Assembly: GCF_016924835.1 (NCBI RefSeq)
Contig: NZ_CP070480.1
Coordinates: forward strand, 62,001 to 126,000
DNA length: 64,000 bases
Origin: Rothia sp. ZJ932
GTDB taxonomy: Bacteria > Actinomycetota > Actinomycetes > Actinomycetales > Micrococcaceae
Direction of reading: 5' to 3'
The translations under genes were made by a program, and so were the position numbers. This document shows positions 36,808 through 45,290 of this stretch, one piece after another. The notes beneath the pieces were generated by a model. The model was not told the origin of the DNA. It did no database searches and saw nothing but the letters and a program-made list of their open reading frames with translations. Numbering within the stretch: position 1 is the first letter of the stretch; each line of letters begins with the position of its first letter.

Positions 36808-37653
36808 CTAGTTGTTCTGCGCCATGACGTCGAGCATCAGGGGTTTGTCGCTGGGGGCTGTGGCAGTTGCGTCCTCAACAGTAATGCCGAAGTCCGTTAC
36901 CTGACTGAGATCCTGCCCGGTCATTTCGGTGAAGACCTGACCCACCGACCCATCGTTGAGCGTGCCTGAGCCTACAATCTGCCCCTCTGCATCGTAGAGC
37001 CAGATCATGTAAGCCTTTCCCTCCGGTAGCGGGGGAAGGTCAGCGGTAGCGATGGCAGCCATATTGTGCGAGGGGGAATAGACCACAGAAACGTTGGAGC
37101 CGTCCATGTTGCCTTTCGCGAGAGAAACATCCTCAGCCATGCTGATTTGATCGACTAATGCGGTGCCTGCGCTCTGCTGTTTCAGGGCAGTTAGCTGGGT
37201 GCGCGTGTCCTGCAACTGCTGGTACTGGGTGAAGCCCCAGCTACCTGCAACCAGGGCAGCTGCCGCCGCAACGAGGGTGAGCGCCCGCCAAGTGCCACTC
37301 CAGCGCTCCTGGGCTCGGCGCTGCGCGCGAGAAACAGGTGCATCAAGGGGCGAAATGAGATGTGCTGATGAAAGTGAGGGGTCTTCTGCACCGGGTAGGG
37401 ACGCGCCGTCCTCTCTAGCCGGGGGCTTAACCTGCGGTGTGCTGCGTACCTGCTGCATGAGCTGCGCCTTGAGGTAGGCGGGCGGAGCAAGGGGCATAAC
37501 CCCCAAACCTATAGTTGCCGCGACCTCCTGGGCATCCCGCACCTGTTCCCGCGTTGGCTTATCAAGGGCAGCCTCAAAAGTCGCCCGCTCCTGCCCGCCC
37601 AGGGAATTCAGGGCGTAACCAGCCGCGTCCTCACTCAAGAACTTATTGCTCAC
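36808..37653 (-). CDS. rskA: Anti-sigma-K factor, RskA type
   Basis: 281 residues from GTG 37653 (SNKFLSEDAAGYALNSLGGQ), which overlaps the sigK stop by 11 bases; the longer frame to 37731 overlaps the sigma gene and is not family-like. Cytoplasmic N-terminal sigma-binding part, one membrane segment (ALTLVAAAAALVAGSWGF, about residue 130), and an extracytoplasmic RskA domain (about 180-281) with LPEGKAYMIWLYDAEGQIVG and FGITVEDATA. Released by regulated proteolysis in relatives. Confidence 0.92.
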   Translation of the reverse strand: MSNKFLSEDAAGYALNSLGGQERATFEAALDKPTREQVRDAQEVAATIGLGVMPLAPPAYLKAQLMQQVRSTPQVKPPAREDGASLPGAEDPSLSSAHLISPLDAPVSRAQRRAQERWSGTWRALTLVAAAAALVAGSWGFTQYQQLQDTRTQLTALKQQSAGTALVDQISMAEDVSLAKGNMDGSNVSVVYSPSHNMAAIATADLPPLPEGKAYMIWLYDAEGQIVGSGTLNDGSVGQVFTEMTGQDLSQVTDFGITVEDATATAPSDKPLMLDVMAQNN

Positions 37654-38248
37654 CGTAAACCCCCTCCAAAGCAGTGCGTAACGCCAACAAACCCGCCCGC
37701 GTTCTAGATTTAACAGTACCCAAGGGAACATTCAGTGCCCCGGCAATATCGCGTTGCGTCAGACCACCAAAATAGGCAAGGGTAATAACTTCTGTGTACT
37801 CCACCGGCAAGGACGCCAGTGCTTGAGCCACATGCTCAGCTTCAAGATGGGAGTTCACCGTCTCGTGGACGTGCTCATACACCTCTTGAAATTCCGCAGT
37901 GCCCTGAGACATATCACGGTTGTAAGAAGCCTGCACCGACCGCACCCGGTCAACTGCGCGCCGATGGGCAATCACCATCACCCACGACCTCGCTGAACCC
38001 TTCGCAGGGTCAAACAGCGGAGCCTTCTGCCACACCTCCAAAAATACCTCTTGGGTTACCTCTTCAGCGTGACTCTGATCGCGCGTGACCCGCCACACCA
38101 GCGAATAAATATAAGGCGCAAGCTGATCGTACATCCGCTCAAAACACTCTTCACTACCCGTAGCAGTACAGGCGATGAGCTCTTTCAACTGATCCTCATC
38201 AGTTGCGCCCACCGCCTGAGATGCCGGGTACAGGGTACGGTCTGTCAT
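37643..38248 (-). CDS. sigK: ECF sigma factor SigK
   Basis: 201 residues. Region 2: HAEEVTQEVFLEVWQKAPLF, then SARSWVMVIAHRRAVDRVRS. Region 4: EYTEVITLAYFGGLTQRDIA then LNVPLGTVKSRTRAGLLALR. The adjacent RskA-type anti-sigma gene makes the SigK assignment likely. In mycobacteria the regulon includes exported proteins. Here a methionine-rich lipoprotein gene lies next upstream on the same strand and is a candidate target, but I see no mycobacterial SigK promoter motif. Confidence 0.9.
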   Translation of the reverse strand: MTDRTLYPASQAVGATDEDQLKELIACTATGSEECFERMYDQLAPYIYSLVWRVTRDQSHAEEVTQEVFLEVWQKAPLFDPAKGSARSWVMVIAHRRAVDRVRSVQASYNRDMSQGTAEFQEVYEHVHETVNSHLEAEHVAQALASLPVEYTEVITLAYFGGLTQRDIAGALNVPLGTVKSRTRAGLLALRTALEGVYGEQ

Positions 38249-38307
38249 GCCTCTTATGCTACTCGTTAGCTCTACGCGAGCATGAATAATCCCAGTGTGA
38301 TGTCGTG

Positions 38308-38733
38308 TTACTTCTTCATATCGTCCATGCCATCAGACATGCCGCCCATATCGTCCTTCATCATCATTGACTCGTCCATCATAGGTGAGGGCATCATCGA
38401 CTCGTCCATCATCTTCTTATCCATGTCATTAGACATGCCGCCCATATCGTCCTTCATCATCATTGATTCGCTCATCATGGGCGAAGGCATCATGGATTCA
38501 TCCATCATCTTTTCTTTATCCATGTTGTCCATCTTGTCGTCCATCATGGGAGACTCACTCATCATGGGTGAGGGCGTCATGGACTCTTCCATCATGGCTG
38601 ATGAGGACGCCGGTGCTGAGGTTTCTTTCATCATGTCACCGGTTTTTTCGGCGTTAGCGCCGCAGGCTGCCAGACCCAGAGCGAGGGCTGCGGTTGAAAC
38701 TACCATGAATGAACGCTGTGCAAAAGTTGCCAC
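38308..38733 (-). CDS. Methionine-rich repeat lipoprotein
   Basis: 141 residues from GTG 38733 behind AAGGAGAAAATC. Signal peptide ends LALGLAAC (lipobox LAAC). After a short linker the protein is repeats of MMDESMMPSPMM and MMMKDDMGGMS, with a unit of about 32 residues present twice nearly unchanged and a third degenerate copy. About a third of residues after the signal are Met, often beside Asp or Ser. Met-rich extracytoplasmic repeats bind Cu(I) in other proteins, or act as oxidant sinks; either is inference. The copper operon lies 4 kb away and sigK directly downstream. Confidence 0.8.
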   Translation of the reverse strand: MATFAQRSFMVVSTAALALGLAACGANAEKTGDMMKETSAPASSSAMMEESMTPSPMMSESPMMDDKMDNMDKEKMMDESMMPSPMMSESMMMKDDMGGMSNDMDKKMMDESMMPSPMMDESMMMKDDMGGMSDGMDDMKK

Positions 38734-38817
38734 GATTTTCTCCTTGAGAATGATTTTTACCAGCCCTTGTTGGGGCGTTGACATAAAGAGTTCGTAGCCG
38801 GGTGCGCGAGCGGTTTA

Positions 38818-38985
38818 AGTTTTTTAAGAAAAACTTTAAAACTTTTCTATGAGAGGGGTGATTGCGTTCTGCTCACTGTGACCGTACTCTGCTCAGGTGA
38901 CCGCGTTTATCGTGGTCACCTGAGCAGAACGTGGTCACTAGTGACGGGAGCCTGGTCACCTCTGAGTAGAGCCTAGTCGCATGAG
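38818..38985. repeat. Repeat family D (copy 1): GTGACC/GGTCAC palindromes
   Basis: TCTGCTCAGGTGACC (38888-38902) and GGTCACCTGAGCAGA (38914-38928) are a perfect 15-bp inverted repeat. Flanking half-copies (CTGCTCACTGTGACCG, GTGGTCACTAGTGACG, CTGGTCACCTCTGAGTAGA) surround it. An AT-rich hairpin, AAGTTTTT-taag-AAAAACTT without the GC pairs of a normal terminator, lies at 38818. The same GGTCAC/GAGCA... vocabulary recurs at 40881. Confidence 0.7.
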
Positions 38986-39153
38986 GAGCAGAGCAGAGCG
39001 GAAGCAGGGGCGGGGTGGACGCAGGGGCGGGCAGTCGGGCGGTCGCGCGTCCTGAACCTGCCTGCCGTGAATGAAACTTCACCACAAAAATGCGCCCCAC
39101 GACCTTCAACAGTGAAGGCGGCGGGGCGCACCACAAGTGTTTAACTTATTCTT

Positions 39154-39465
39154 TTACCGGTCATCATCATTATCTGAATCATTGTCGGTATCATCGACGT
39201 CGGCGTCCTTATCACCCTTATTGTCCATGTCATTCTTGTCGTCGCGCTCGCCGTTAGCGTCGTCGGCATCCTTATCTGCGGTGTCGGGTGCGTCTGACTC
39301 GTTCATGTCGTCAGTGTCTCCGGTGTTGATAGCGCTGGGCTCAACGGTTGAGGTGGGTGCCTGGGTGGTTTCGGTTTCGGCGGGTTTTGAGGCTCCACAC
39401 GCTACTAACCCGAAGGTGAGAACGAGGGTGCTGAGAGCTAAAAGTGGGGTGCGTGCTGCGGGCAT
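39154..39465 (-). CDS. Acidic low-complexity lipoprotein
   Basis: 103 residues from ATG 39465 behind GGAGGCAACG. Signal ends TFGLVAC (lipobox). A Thr/Pro linker is followed by about 55 residues made almost only of Asp, Asn, Lys, Glu and Ser (DKDADDANGERDDKNDMDNK), reminiscent of Asp-rich calcium-binding stretches but without a regular DxDxDG spacing. Function unknown. Not obviously in an operon. Confidence 0.75.
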   Translation of the reverse strand: MPAARTPLLALSTLVLTFGLVACGASKPAETETTQAPTSTVEPSAINTGDTDDMNESDAPDTADKDADDANGERDDKNDMDNKGDKDADVDDTDNDSDNDDDR

Positions 39466-39555
39466 CGTTGCCTCCAAGGGTAAAGATAGTCAGTAGTCTG
39501 TTCTTTGTACTCTAAACCTCTTACCACGATCTTCGCAACACCCTGTGAAGCTGTG

Positions 39556-40524
39556 TTACTGCTCAATATTGCTGGCTTTTGCGTAGGCTGCTGCCCGCCC
39601 GGCACAAATCATGAGCTGCACTTGGTGAAAGATCATCAGCGGCAAAATAAGCAGCCCTAAGGACGCGCCGCCGAAGATAATAGCTGCCATGGGCAACCCG
39701 GTGGCGAGGGATTTTTTGGTGCCGCAGAATTGAATGGCTACCCTGTCGGCACGGCTGAATCCCAGGCGTTGCCCAACACTGTTGGTTAGTGCCAGCATGC
39801 CCAATACCAGCAGTATTGAAAGACCTACCAGTACCAGTAGCTGCGGGGGTGAAACGTGCGTCCATACCCCATCGACCACTCCCGCAGAAAAAGCGGAGTA
39901 GACCACCATACCAATTGAGGTGCGATCAACGTGTTTGGTGATTTTCTTTTTGGCTAGGTTACCTACCCAGCGCCGCAACAGCTGGCCCAGTACGAAGGGT
40001 GCCAACAGTTGTAGGGCGACATTCACAAAGACTTGCCCTGAGATAGTCAGGGAGTCTGAGCGCACGAGCAGCATGACTAGCACTGGGGTAGCCACCACGC
40101 CCACTAGGTTGGAGGCACTTGCTGCCACGATGGCACCGGCAACATTACCGCGTGCTACTGATGTAAAAGCCACCGACGATTGAACGGTAGAAGGCACGAG
40201 ACTCATAAAGAGCAGTCCCAAATACAGTTCATTGCCAATAACGTATTTAAGCGGAAAGAGCGCCAGCCCAATCAGCGGGAAGACCAGGTAGGTGAAAGCG
40301 AGAATGGTGCTGTGCAGCCGCCAGTGTTTGAGACCTGCCAGGGCTTCTTGCGGTGACAGGCGTGCGCCGTAGAGAAAGAACAGCAACGCAATTGCCGCTT
40401 TGGTGGCGAGCGAGAAAGAGTCGGCGAAATCCCCGCGTGCGGGCAGCGCAATAGCGAGAACCACCGCCGCAAGAATCATGAGAATCAGTGGGTCTGGTTT
40501 GCGAAGAAAAGTTGGTAGTGGCAC
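39556..40524 (-). CDS. SBF-like bile acid:sodium symporter family transporter
   Basis: 322 residues with about ten membrane spans. Features of the SBF-like (SLC10A7/YfeH) branch: KAAIALLFFLYGARLSPQEA, LVPSTVQSSVAFTSVARGNV, and FCGTKKSLATGLPMA. It probably carries an organic anion with Na+. Substrate not predictable. The gene ends close to a lipoprotein gene; upstream lies a decayed TDT transporter. Confidence 0.9.
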   Translation of the reverse strand: MPLPTFLRKPDPLILMILAAVVLAIALPARGDFADSFSLATKAAIALLFFLYGARLSPQEALAGLKHWRLHSTILAFTYLVFPLIGLALFPLKYVIGNELYLGLLFMSLVPSTVQSSVAFTSVARGNVAGAIVAASASNLVGVVATPVLVMLLVRSDSLTISGQVFVNVALQLLAPFVLGQLLRRWVGNLAKKKITKHVDRTSIGMVVYSAFSAGVVDGVWTHVSPPQLLVLVGLSILLVLGMLALTNSVGQRLGFSRADRVAIQFCGTKKSLATGLPMAAIIFGGASLGLLILPLMIFHQVQLMICAGRAAAYAKASNIEQ

Positions 40525-40528
40525 TGTT

Positions 40529-40699
40529 CTAGTCTACGGCTGGGCGGATGCGTACACGAAGAATAGAGCTGAGCGTTCCGGTGGTAGCAAGAAACCAGTG
40601 AACTAGAAAAACTACCAGCAACATCGCTGAAAGGGCATGTCAGCCCATGTTGTAGGCACCCAAGGAGCGCACTCCTACGGGGAAGGTGAGCGCTCACCA
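40529..40699 (-). pseudogene. C-terminal remnant of a TDT (TehA/Mae1-like) transporter
   Basis: On the minus strand one frame reads W-stop-ALTFPVGVRSLGAYNMG, then stop-HALSAMLLVVFLVHWFLA and TTGTLSSILRVRIRP to a normal stop. WWALTFPVGV followed by a last membrane helix is typical of the C-terminus of this family. Both internal stops are TGA at places where Trp (TGG) would fit. The rest of the gene is missing upstream (40700-40860 has no matching frame). Confidence 0.5.
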
Positions 40700-40880
40700 G
40701 GCTGGTGAAAAAAGTAGCCCGCGGGCAGTAACGTTGCGTCCTGACCTCTGAGCGAATACGCAAAGCCTGATAGGGGCGGTGCCTGCTGGTGTGGTCTGGA
40801 GTGGCGGTGCCGGGTGTTGATGCACGAGAAGGCATAGTTTTTAGTTTATAACTGCTCGTTCTCCTACGCCCGCCTCGGGT

Positions 40881-40942
40881 GTGACCACGTTATACCCAAG
40901 GTGACCGCGTTGATTGCGGTCATTTGAGCACAACGTGGTCAC
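40881..40942. repeat. Repeat family D (copy 2)
   Basis: GTGACCACGTT (40881) pairs with AACGTGGTCAC (40932), enclosing GACCGC-gttgatt-GCGGTC. A further AGAACCTGGTCAC follows at 40951. Similar to 38888. G-rich runs (GGGGGGGG at 40968, GGGGGGG near 40982) follow. Confidence 0.7.
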
Positions 40943-41066
40943 AGGTGAGTAGAACCTGGTCACACCGGGGGGGGAAGGCGTTGGGGGGGTGGGTGGAAAG
41001 GGCGAAACGTGCGTGCCCAGCTAGCCCGGTGCGCGTCCGCACGGTATACCCGCCCCTGAGTTGCTC

Positions 41067-42164
41067 TTAGACTTGCAGGTTTTTCCCGGTGTCAGCGTCA
41101 AAAAAGTGTACTGCGCCGCTGGGCTTAATCCAGATGTTGCTGTCGCGGGTGAGAGTACGCGCCGGTACTCGCACCGCCACGCACTGTTGCAGATCAGCTC
41201 CGTACCCGGCGAGTTCTACCTCGTCGGTGCGAATGTAAGCGTAGGCGTCCGCGCCTAATTCCTCGATGGTCTCAACACGCCCCGCAATACCTTTGCCCTC
41301 GTCGGTGAGTTCTAGATGTTCCGGTCGTATGCCCAGCAGGACGCACCCTGCGTTCCCCTGCTCGGTATTGGTTTGAGGTAAGGGCAGGACGAAGCTACCT
41401 AGAGAAGCGCCCTCGCCAGTCACGGGGCACCGAAAGAAATTTATCGAGGGTGAGCCTATGAAACTGGCAACAAAAGTATTGGCGGGGTGGTCGTAGATGC
41501 GGGTGGGGGTGTCGAGCTGTTGCAGTACCCCCTGGTGGAGCACTGCTACGCGGTCGCCCATTGTCATTGCTTCTATTTGGTCGTGGGTGACGTAGAGCGT
41601 GGTGATACCCAGTTGCCCGGTCACCTCTGAAATGTGGGCGCGGGTGTGCTGACGCAGTTGGGCATCCAGATGTGAGAGGGGTTCATCCATGAGGAAGGCT
41701 TGGGGTTGGCGTACGATTGCGCGCCCCATTGCCACCCGCTGCCGTTGTCCACCTGAAAGCTCTTCGGGCTTGCGGTCGAGGTAATCGGTGAGATCCAGCT
41801 TTGCCGCTGTCTCTTCAACTGCGCGCTGGATAAGATCGCGGGGCTGCTTGGCGACCACCAGTGGGAAAGCCATGTTTCCGCGCACTGTTAGATGTGGGTA
41901 GAGGGCGTAGTTTTGAAAAACCATGGCAACATCGCGGTTTTTCGGTGCCACGTGGGTGATGTCTGCACCGTTAATGAGTATGCGTCCGCTCGTGATGTTT
42001 TCTAACCCCGCTAGCATGCGCAGGGTTGTTGATTTTCCGCACCCCGAGGGACCTACAAGTACCAGAAACTCGCCGTCGGCGACCTTTAGATTTAAGTTGT
42101 CTACTGCTGGGCGTAGAGCGCCGGGGTACGTGCAGGTGACGTTCTCAAAGGTGATGGTGGCCAT
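41067..42164 (-). CDS. Sugar ABC transporter ATPase, MsmK/UgpC type (orphan)
   Basis: 365 residues from ATG 42164 (MATITFENVTCTYPGALRPA). Walker A GPSGCGKST, signature LSGGQRQRVAMG, Walker B AFLMDEPLSHLDA, and H-loop TTLYVTHDQIEAMTMGDRVA are all intact. A C-terminal regulatory domain (about 235-365) has LLGIRPEHLEL, as in MalK/UgpC. No binding protein or permease is nearby, so it likely energises several carbohydrate importers encoded elsewhere, as MsmK does in streptococci. Confidence 0.92.
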   Translation of the reverse strand: MATITFENVTCTYPGALRPAVDNLNLKVADGEFLVLVGPSGCGKSTTLRMLAGLENITSGRILINGADITHVAPKNRDVAMVFQNYALYPHLTVRGNMAFPLVVAKQPRDLIQRAVEETAAKLDLTDYLDRKPEELSGGQRQRVAMGRAIVRQPQAFLMDEPLSHLDAQLRQHTRAHISEVTGQLGITTLYVTHDQIEAMTMGDRVAVLHQGVLQQLDTPTRIYDHPANTFVASFIGSPSINFFRCPVTGEGASLGSFVLPLPQTNTEQGNAGCVLLGIRPEHLELTDEGKGIAGRVETIEELGADAYAYIRTDEVELAGYGADLQQCVAVRVPARTLTRDSNIWIKPSGAVHFFDADTGKNLQV

Positions 42165-42247
42165 GATTTCTTTCGGTAGCTGCAAGGTATGCCTGCGTGC
42201 GGACGCGGGTTTCTAGTGTATCGCGGGCATCTGAGCTGTGAGCTGAC

Positions 42248-42312
42248 CTGCCGAGAGCGCAATTTTGAACATGTTTTGCGTGAAAACCTGTGCGAAGTTG
42301 CACTCTCGGCAG
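42248..42312. repeat. Palindromic repeat, family C (copy 2)
   Basis: CTGCCGAGAG and CTCTCGGCAG frame GCAATTT/AAGTTGCA and TGTTTT/AAAAC pairs. Related to 33805 and 54702. It lies between the M48 protease stop and the ABC ATPase start on the minus strand. Confidence 0.7.
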
Positions 42313-42322
42313 GGCGCTGGTT

Positions 42323-43654
42323 TTAGTCTTCGGGTTGGCTTTGCGGCTGGGCCTGACCTTGCCCCTGGCTCTGCGGTGCGTTCTGTGCTGCGCGCATCCG
42401 CTCTTCGCGTATATGTGGGGGCGCCCACTGGGTTTCGAGCATGTCTGCTACGCGGCGGTCGCGGTGACGGGCAGGTACTTTCTGTTCGACCTGAACAATA
42501 CCGAAGTGCTGGTTGTTTGGGTTTTCGGGGTAGGTTGCCATGTAGTCGGTTGCCTGCAGCGGGTCTGCCCAGGTCTCTGCGGGTTCGGCGGCAGGAATCA
42601 TAGAGAGCGGGTAGGGCGGGTTATTCTTGGGGCGCCAAATGAGGCGTCCGGGTTCTGAGCGGTCGCGCAGGGCGTGGGCGCGCCAGGTGCCAACGGGGTG
42701 GGATGCGTTGAGGTTGGCGATCCAGGTGAAGAAGCCGCCTTCGTAGACAGCGCGGTTGGCGTATTCGTCGAAGTTCACCTCGTTCATGAGGTATTTGCCG
42801 GCGGCTAGGACGCCGGTGACTTCGGGTGCGCCCTGGGGGCAGAAGCGGTAGCCGTAGTTATCGGCGGTGTATTCTTGGGTGCGGGAGAGAATGGAGCCGA
42901 CCAGGGGTAGTTGCATAAAGAGCGAGGTGAATATTAGGCGGAAGTAGCTGACGTGACCGGCTGCGATGTGCCCGACTTCGTGCCCGATAATGAAGCGCAG
43001 AGCGTTGGGGTTGCGCGGTGCGCCGCCGATTTCGAAGAGGTCTGAGTAAATCACAATGAAGCGGCGGTGCCCGTGGCCTGAGGCGAAAGCATTGATCTGG
43101 CCGTTGCCGAGCATTACGTAGGCGTCGGGGACGCGGCGTAGACCGGCGGCACGGGCTGCTTCTACTATCATTTGGTAGGCTTCGGGAAACTGTGTGGGGC
43201 TAATGCGTACGGCGTTGACGCGAATCTGTGCGTACATGAACGCACGCACTAAAAAGAGGAGTAGTGGCAGGTAGACGGCGAGCAGGGTGAGCTGCACCAT
43301 GAGGCCGATATTGCTGGCGGTTCCTGTGGTTTCATCAACCTCAATCGCCATGAGGTCTGGAATGAACGAGGTTAGAAAGTAGATGCCCACACCAATATAG
43401 GTGAAGAGTGTCACACCGTAGGCAGAAATCAGCCAGGGTAGCTCGCCGGGGTGGCGTATGGCGTTAGCGAATTTGAAGGGCAGTAGTGATTGAAAACGGA
43501 AGAGCTTAGGACCCGGTAGTGGGGTGAGCGGTCTTTGGCGGGTGTCTTCTGGCATCCAGCCTTGTGAGACGTCGTTGGGTAGCGGGCGTGTGAGCCCTTC
43601 GCTGGGTGCGGATGCGCCCTCTGGTGCGTGGTGGTCTCCTGGTTGGTTGTTCAT
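42323..43654 (-). CDS. M48 family membrane metalloprotease
   Basis: 443 residues. Two membrane segments near residues 75-95 and 120-140 precede the protease domain. The zinc site HEVGHIAAGH (HExxH) lies near residue 230, with RTQEYTADNYG providing the third ligand Glu. The C-terminal 50 residues are low-complexity Gln/Pro (QSQGQGQAQPQSQPED). HtpX-like proteases degrade damaged membrane proteins. ATG 43654 follows AAGGGTACTC. Confidence 0.9.
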   Translation of the reverse strand: MNNQPGDHHAPEGASAPSEGLTRPLPNDVSQGWMPEDTRQRPLTPLPGPKLFRFQSLLPFKFANAIRHPGELPWLISAYGVTLFTYIGVGIYFLTSFIPDLMAIEVDETTGTASNIGLMVQLTLLAVYLPLLLFLVRAFMYAQIRVNAVRISPTQFPEAYQMIVEAARAAGLRRVPDAYVMLGNGQINAFASGHGHRRFIVIYSDLFEIGGAPRNPNALRFIIGHEVGHIAAGHVSYFRLIFTSLFMQLPLVGSILSRTQEYTADNYGYRFCPQGAPEVTGVLAAGKYLMNEVNFDEYANRAVYEGGFFTWIANLNASHPVGTWRAHALRDRSEPGRLIWRPKNNPPYPLSMIPAAEPAETWADPLQATDYMATYPENPNNQHFGIVQVEQKVPARHRDRRVADMLETQWAPPHIREERMRAAQNAPQSQGQGQAQPQSQPED

Positions 43655-43999
43655 GAGTACCCTTCAAACAGTTTGTGGCTGTGACACTGAATATAAAACC
43701 AATCTATAGAGTTCGCGGTAAATATCCAAAGAGGCTGGCGGGGATATGAGGTGGGGTGGGTGCGTTCTATCTGCTTTCTTGATTCAGGTGGTGGGGTTGC
43801 AGGTGGGGTGGGTGCGTCTTATCTGCTGTGGGCTGAGAGGTGCCATGCCGCGTCCATGCCCCCTACTGGGTGACTACACATTTCTCACAGGTGGCGGGAA
43901 CATGATTATACCGTTGGGGTGTAGTCAGATTTTGCTTGCGGACGCGGGTGGTGGGTGTGGGTGAGTGCCTGCCGACGCGCGTCCGCGCCGCTGGTGCTT
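43655..43999. other. Gene-poor stretch with a direct repeat
   Basis: No gene supported. It contains an almost exact 28-base direct repeat, AGGTGGGGTGGGTGCGT followed by YYTATCTGCT, at 43747 and 43799, plus a copy of the GCGGACGCGGG-type motif. Meaning unknown. Confidence 0.5.
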
Positions 44000-44039
44000 A
44001 ACTTCACAAGTAGCCTTATGGTGTGTGATGGTGCGCGAA

Positions 44040-44213
44040 AACTTCAGGTACTGGAGTGCAGGGTATGCGTGGGAATGAGTATGCTGAACCCTGCATTTCC
44101 CCAAGTCAAGCGGCATTTGGTGTGGCATGGGATTGTTCGTGCCGAATTGTACTTTAAAAGATCAGGTATTTAAAAGGAGTCGGTGCGTGGCAAGCCTTTC
44201 CGCCACTTTTTAT
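44040..44213 (+). ncRNA. Possible small RNA ending at an orphan terminator
   Basis: GTGGC-aagcctttcc-GCCAC followed by TTTTTATT (44187-44213) is a good + strand terminator with no gene before it. Upstream, TGCAGGGT (44057) pairs with ACCCTGCA (44088), an 8-bp hairpin. Together they suggest a short transcript. The nearby open frame (43955-44173) does not look coding. The 5' end is a guess. Confidence 0.35.
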
Positions 44214-44355
44214 TGCTCCTGAAAAAAGCGAATATATTCCAGATTTTTATAGTTTATGATTATTTCTCACCTAAACAATTACTTGCAGTGTCAATCAATA
44301 ACGTTTATTGTGTTAAGTAATGTTGCTTGAGTGTGAGTATCCCCGAAGGAGAACC

Positions 44356-44871
44356 ATGACATCATCCATTAACCGCCGCTCGCTGGTAAAGGGCGCCGCA
44401 TGGGCAGCCCCCGTCGTTGCAGCAACTACCGCCATCCCAGCCTATGCGGCATCTGCCCGCTCTTGCCCCACCGTTACCATTGCTCAGACTGCCGGTAATG
44501 TCGCAGGCACCTACGTAGTAACCGTCATCTACAAGGGCACCGCAGAGGGCATGTACATCGGTGGTGTGACCCGCTACAACGATGTTCAAGAGCCAAACCA
44601 GCCTGCCATGGTGGAATACATCGATTACGACCGTAACCTGTTTGAACTAGATTTGGATGCTACCCAGTCACTGCGATACATCGGTCCCGCAAAAGAAGTC
44701 GACACTACCTTCACTTTTATCATGGGCAATAATTTTGAAGAGGCTGAGTTTCTCTCATCTGCCCCTGAAACCGTTGAATTCGTTCCTAATTCTTTGCAAA
44801 TTGGTTGGACCGCAATAGCTGGGACAACCCGTTGCGGTCGTCTGCCCTCAACGTATGGTGCTAGTTCCTAA
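44356..44871 (+). CDS. Tat-exported protein of unknown function
   Basis: 171 residues from ATG 44356 behind GAAGGAGAACC. Twin-arginine signal: INRRSLVKGAAWAAPVVAAT ending AYA before ASARSC. The mature part (about 138 residues) is predicted mostly beta, with two cysteines (SCPTVTI and TRCGRLP) that could form one disulfide joining its ends. I do not recognise the family; short Tat-signal proteins of this layout are common in actinobacteria. A terminator follows. Confidence 0.78.
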   Translation: MTSSINRRSLVKGAAWAAPVVAATTAIPAYAASARSCPTVTIAQTAGNVAGTYVVTVIYKGTAEGMYIGGVTRYNDVQEPNQPAMVEYIDYDRNLFELDLDATQSLRYIGPAKEVDTTFTFIMGNNFEEAEFLSSAPETVEFVPNSLQIGWTAIAGTTRCGRLPSTYGASS

Positions 44872-44921
44872 GCCATATTTGCTACTGCAACTGTGAAAAT
44901 AGAGATGTAAGAAACTTCAAT

Positions 44922-44958
44922 AAGCCTGTCTTCTCCTTGCGGAGGGACGGGTTTTTGT
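44922..44958 (+). terminator. Rho-independent terminator
   Basis: AAGCCTGTC and GGACGGGTTTTTG form a stem with T run about 50 bases after the Tat-protein stop. Confidence 0.75.
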
Positions 44959-45170
44959 ATGCCTCGGTATCAGTTCAGCAACTTGGGTCGCTTACCTGTT
45001 GCTTGCTGACCGGTGTGCACGCATCCACCTCACCCTTTGCTAAGTGACCACGCATTTCTTACACCCGCTGCCTGCTGGTGTATCGCCTGACGCTACCGTG
45101 CTGATGCGCTCAGCTTTTCAGTGGAACACGCCAACCTGCATGCAAGGGGAATCTGTGAAACATAAAATTG

Positions 45171-45255
45171 TTTCTGAGAATATAGAACTAATCAATAATT
45201 GCTGAATATTTTTCTAAAAGAAGTAAAAATTGCCAGAGCGAAATATTCTCAGAAA
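45171..45255. repeat. 85-base AT-rich element with 13-bp inverted ends
   Basis: TTTCTGAGAATAT (45171-45183) and ATATTCTCAGAAA (45243-45255) are perfect inverted repeats around 59 AT-rich bases. It could be a miniature inverted-repeat element or a distal terminator of the broken gene at 45291. The rest of 44959-45170 shows nothing. Confidence 0.45.
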
Positions 45256-45290
45256 TTATTCCAATAATCGCGGAAATTAATGTTTGCCCG

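Noticed and set aside
38282-38797. 171-residue + frame rich in Met, Ile and Ser
   Set aside because: Antisense of the Met-rich repeat lipoprotein, which has the signal peptide, lipobox and ribosome site.
38880-40967. CRISPR array from repeated GTGACC/GGTCAC words
   Set aside because: Spacing is irregular, repeats are inverted rather than direct, and no cas genes are near.
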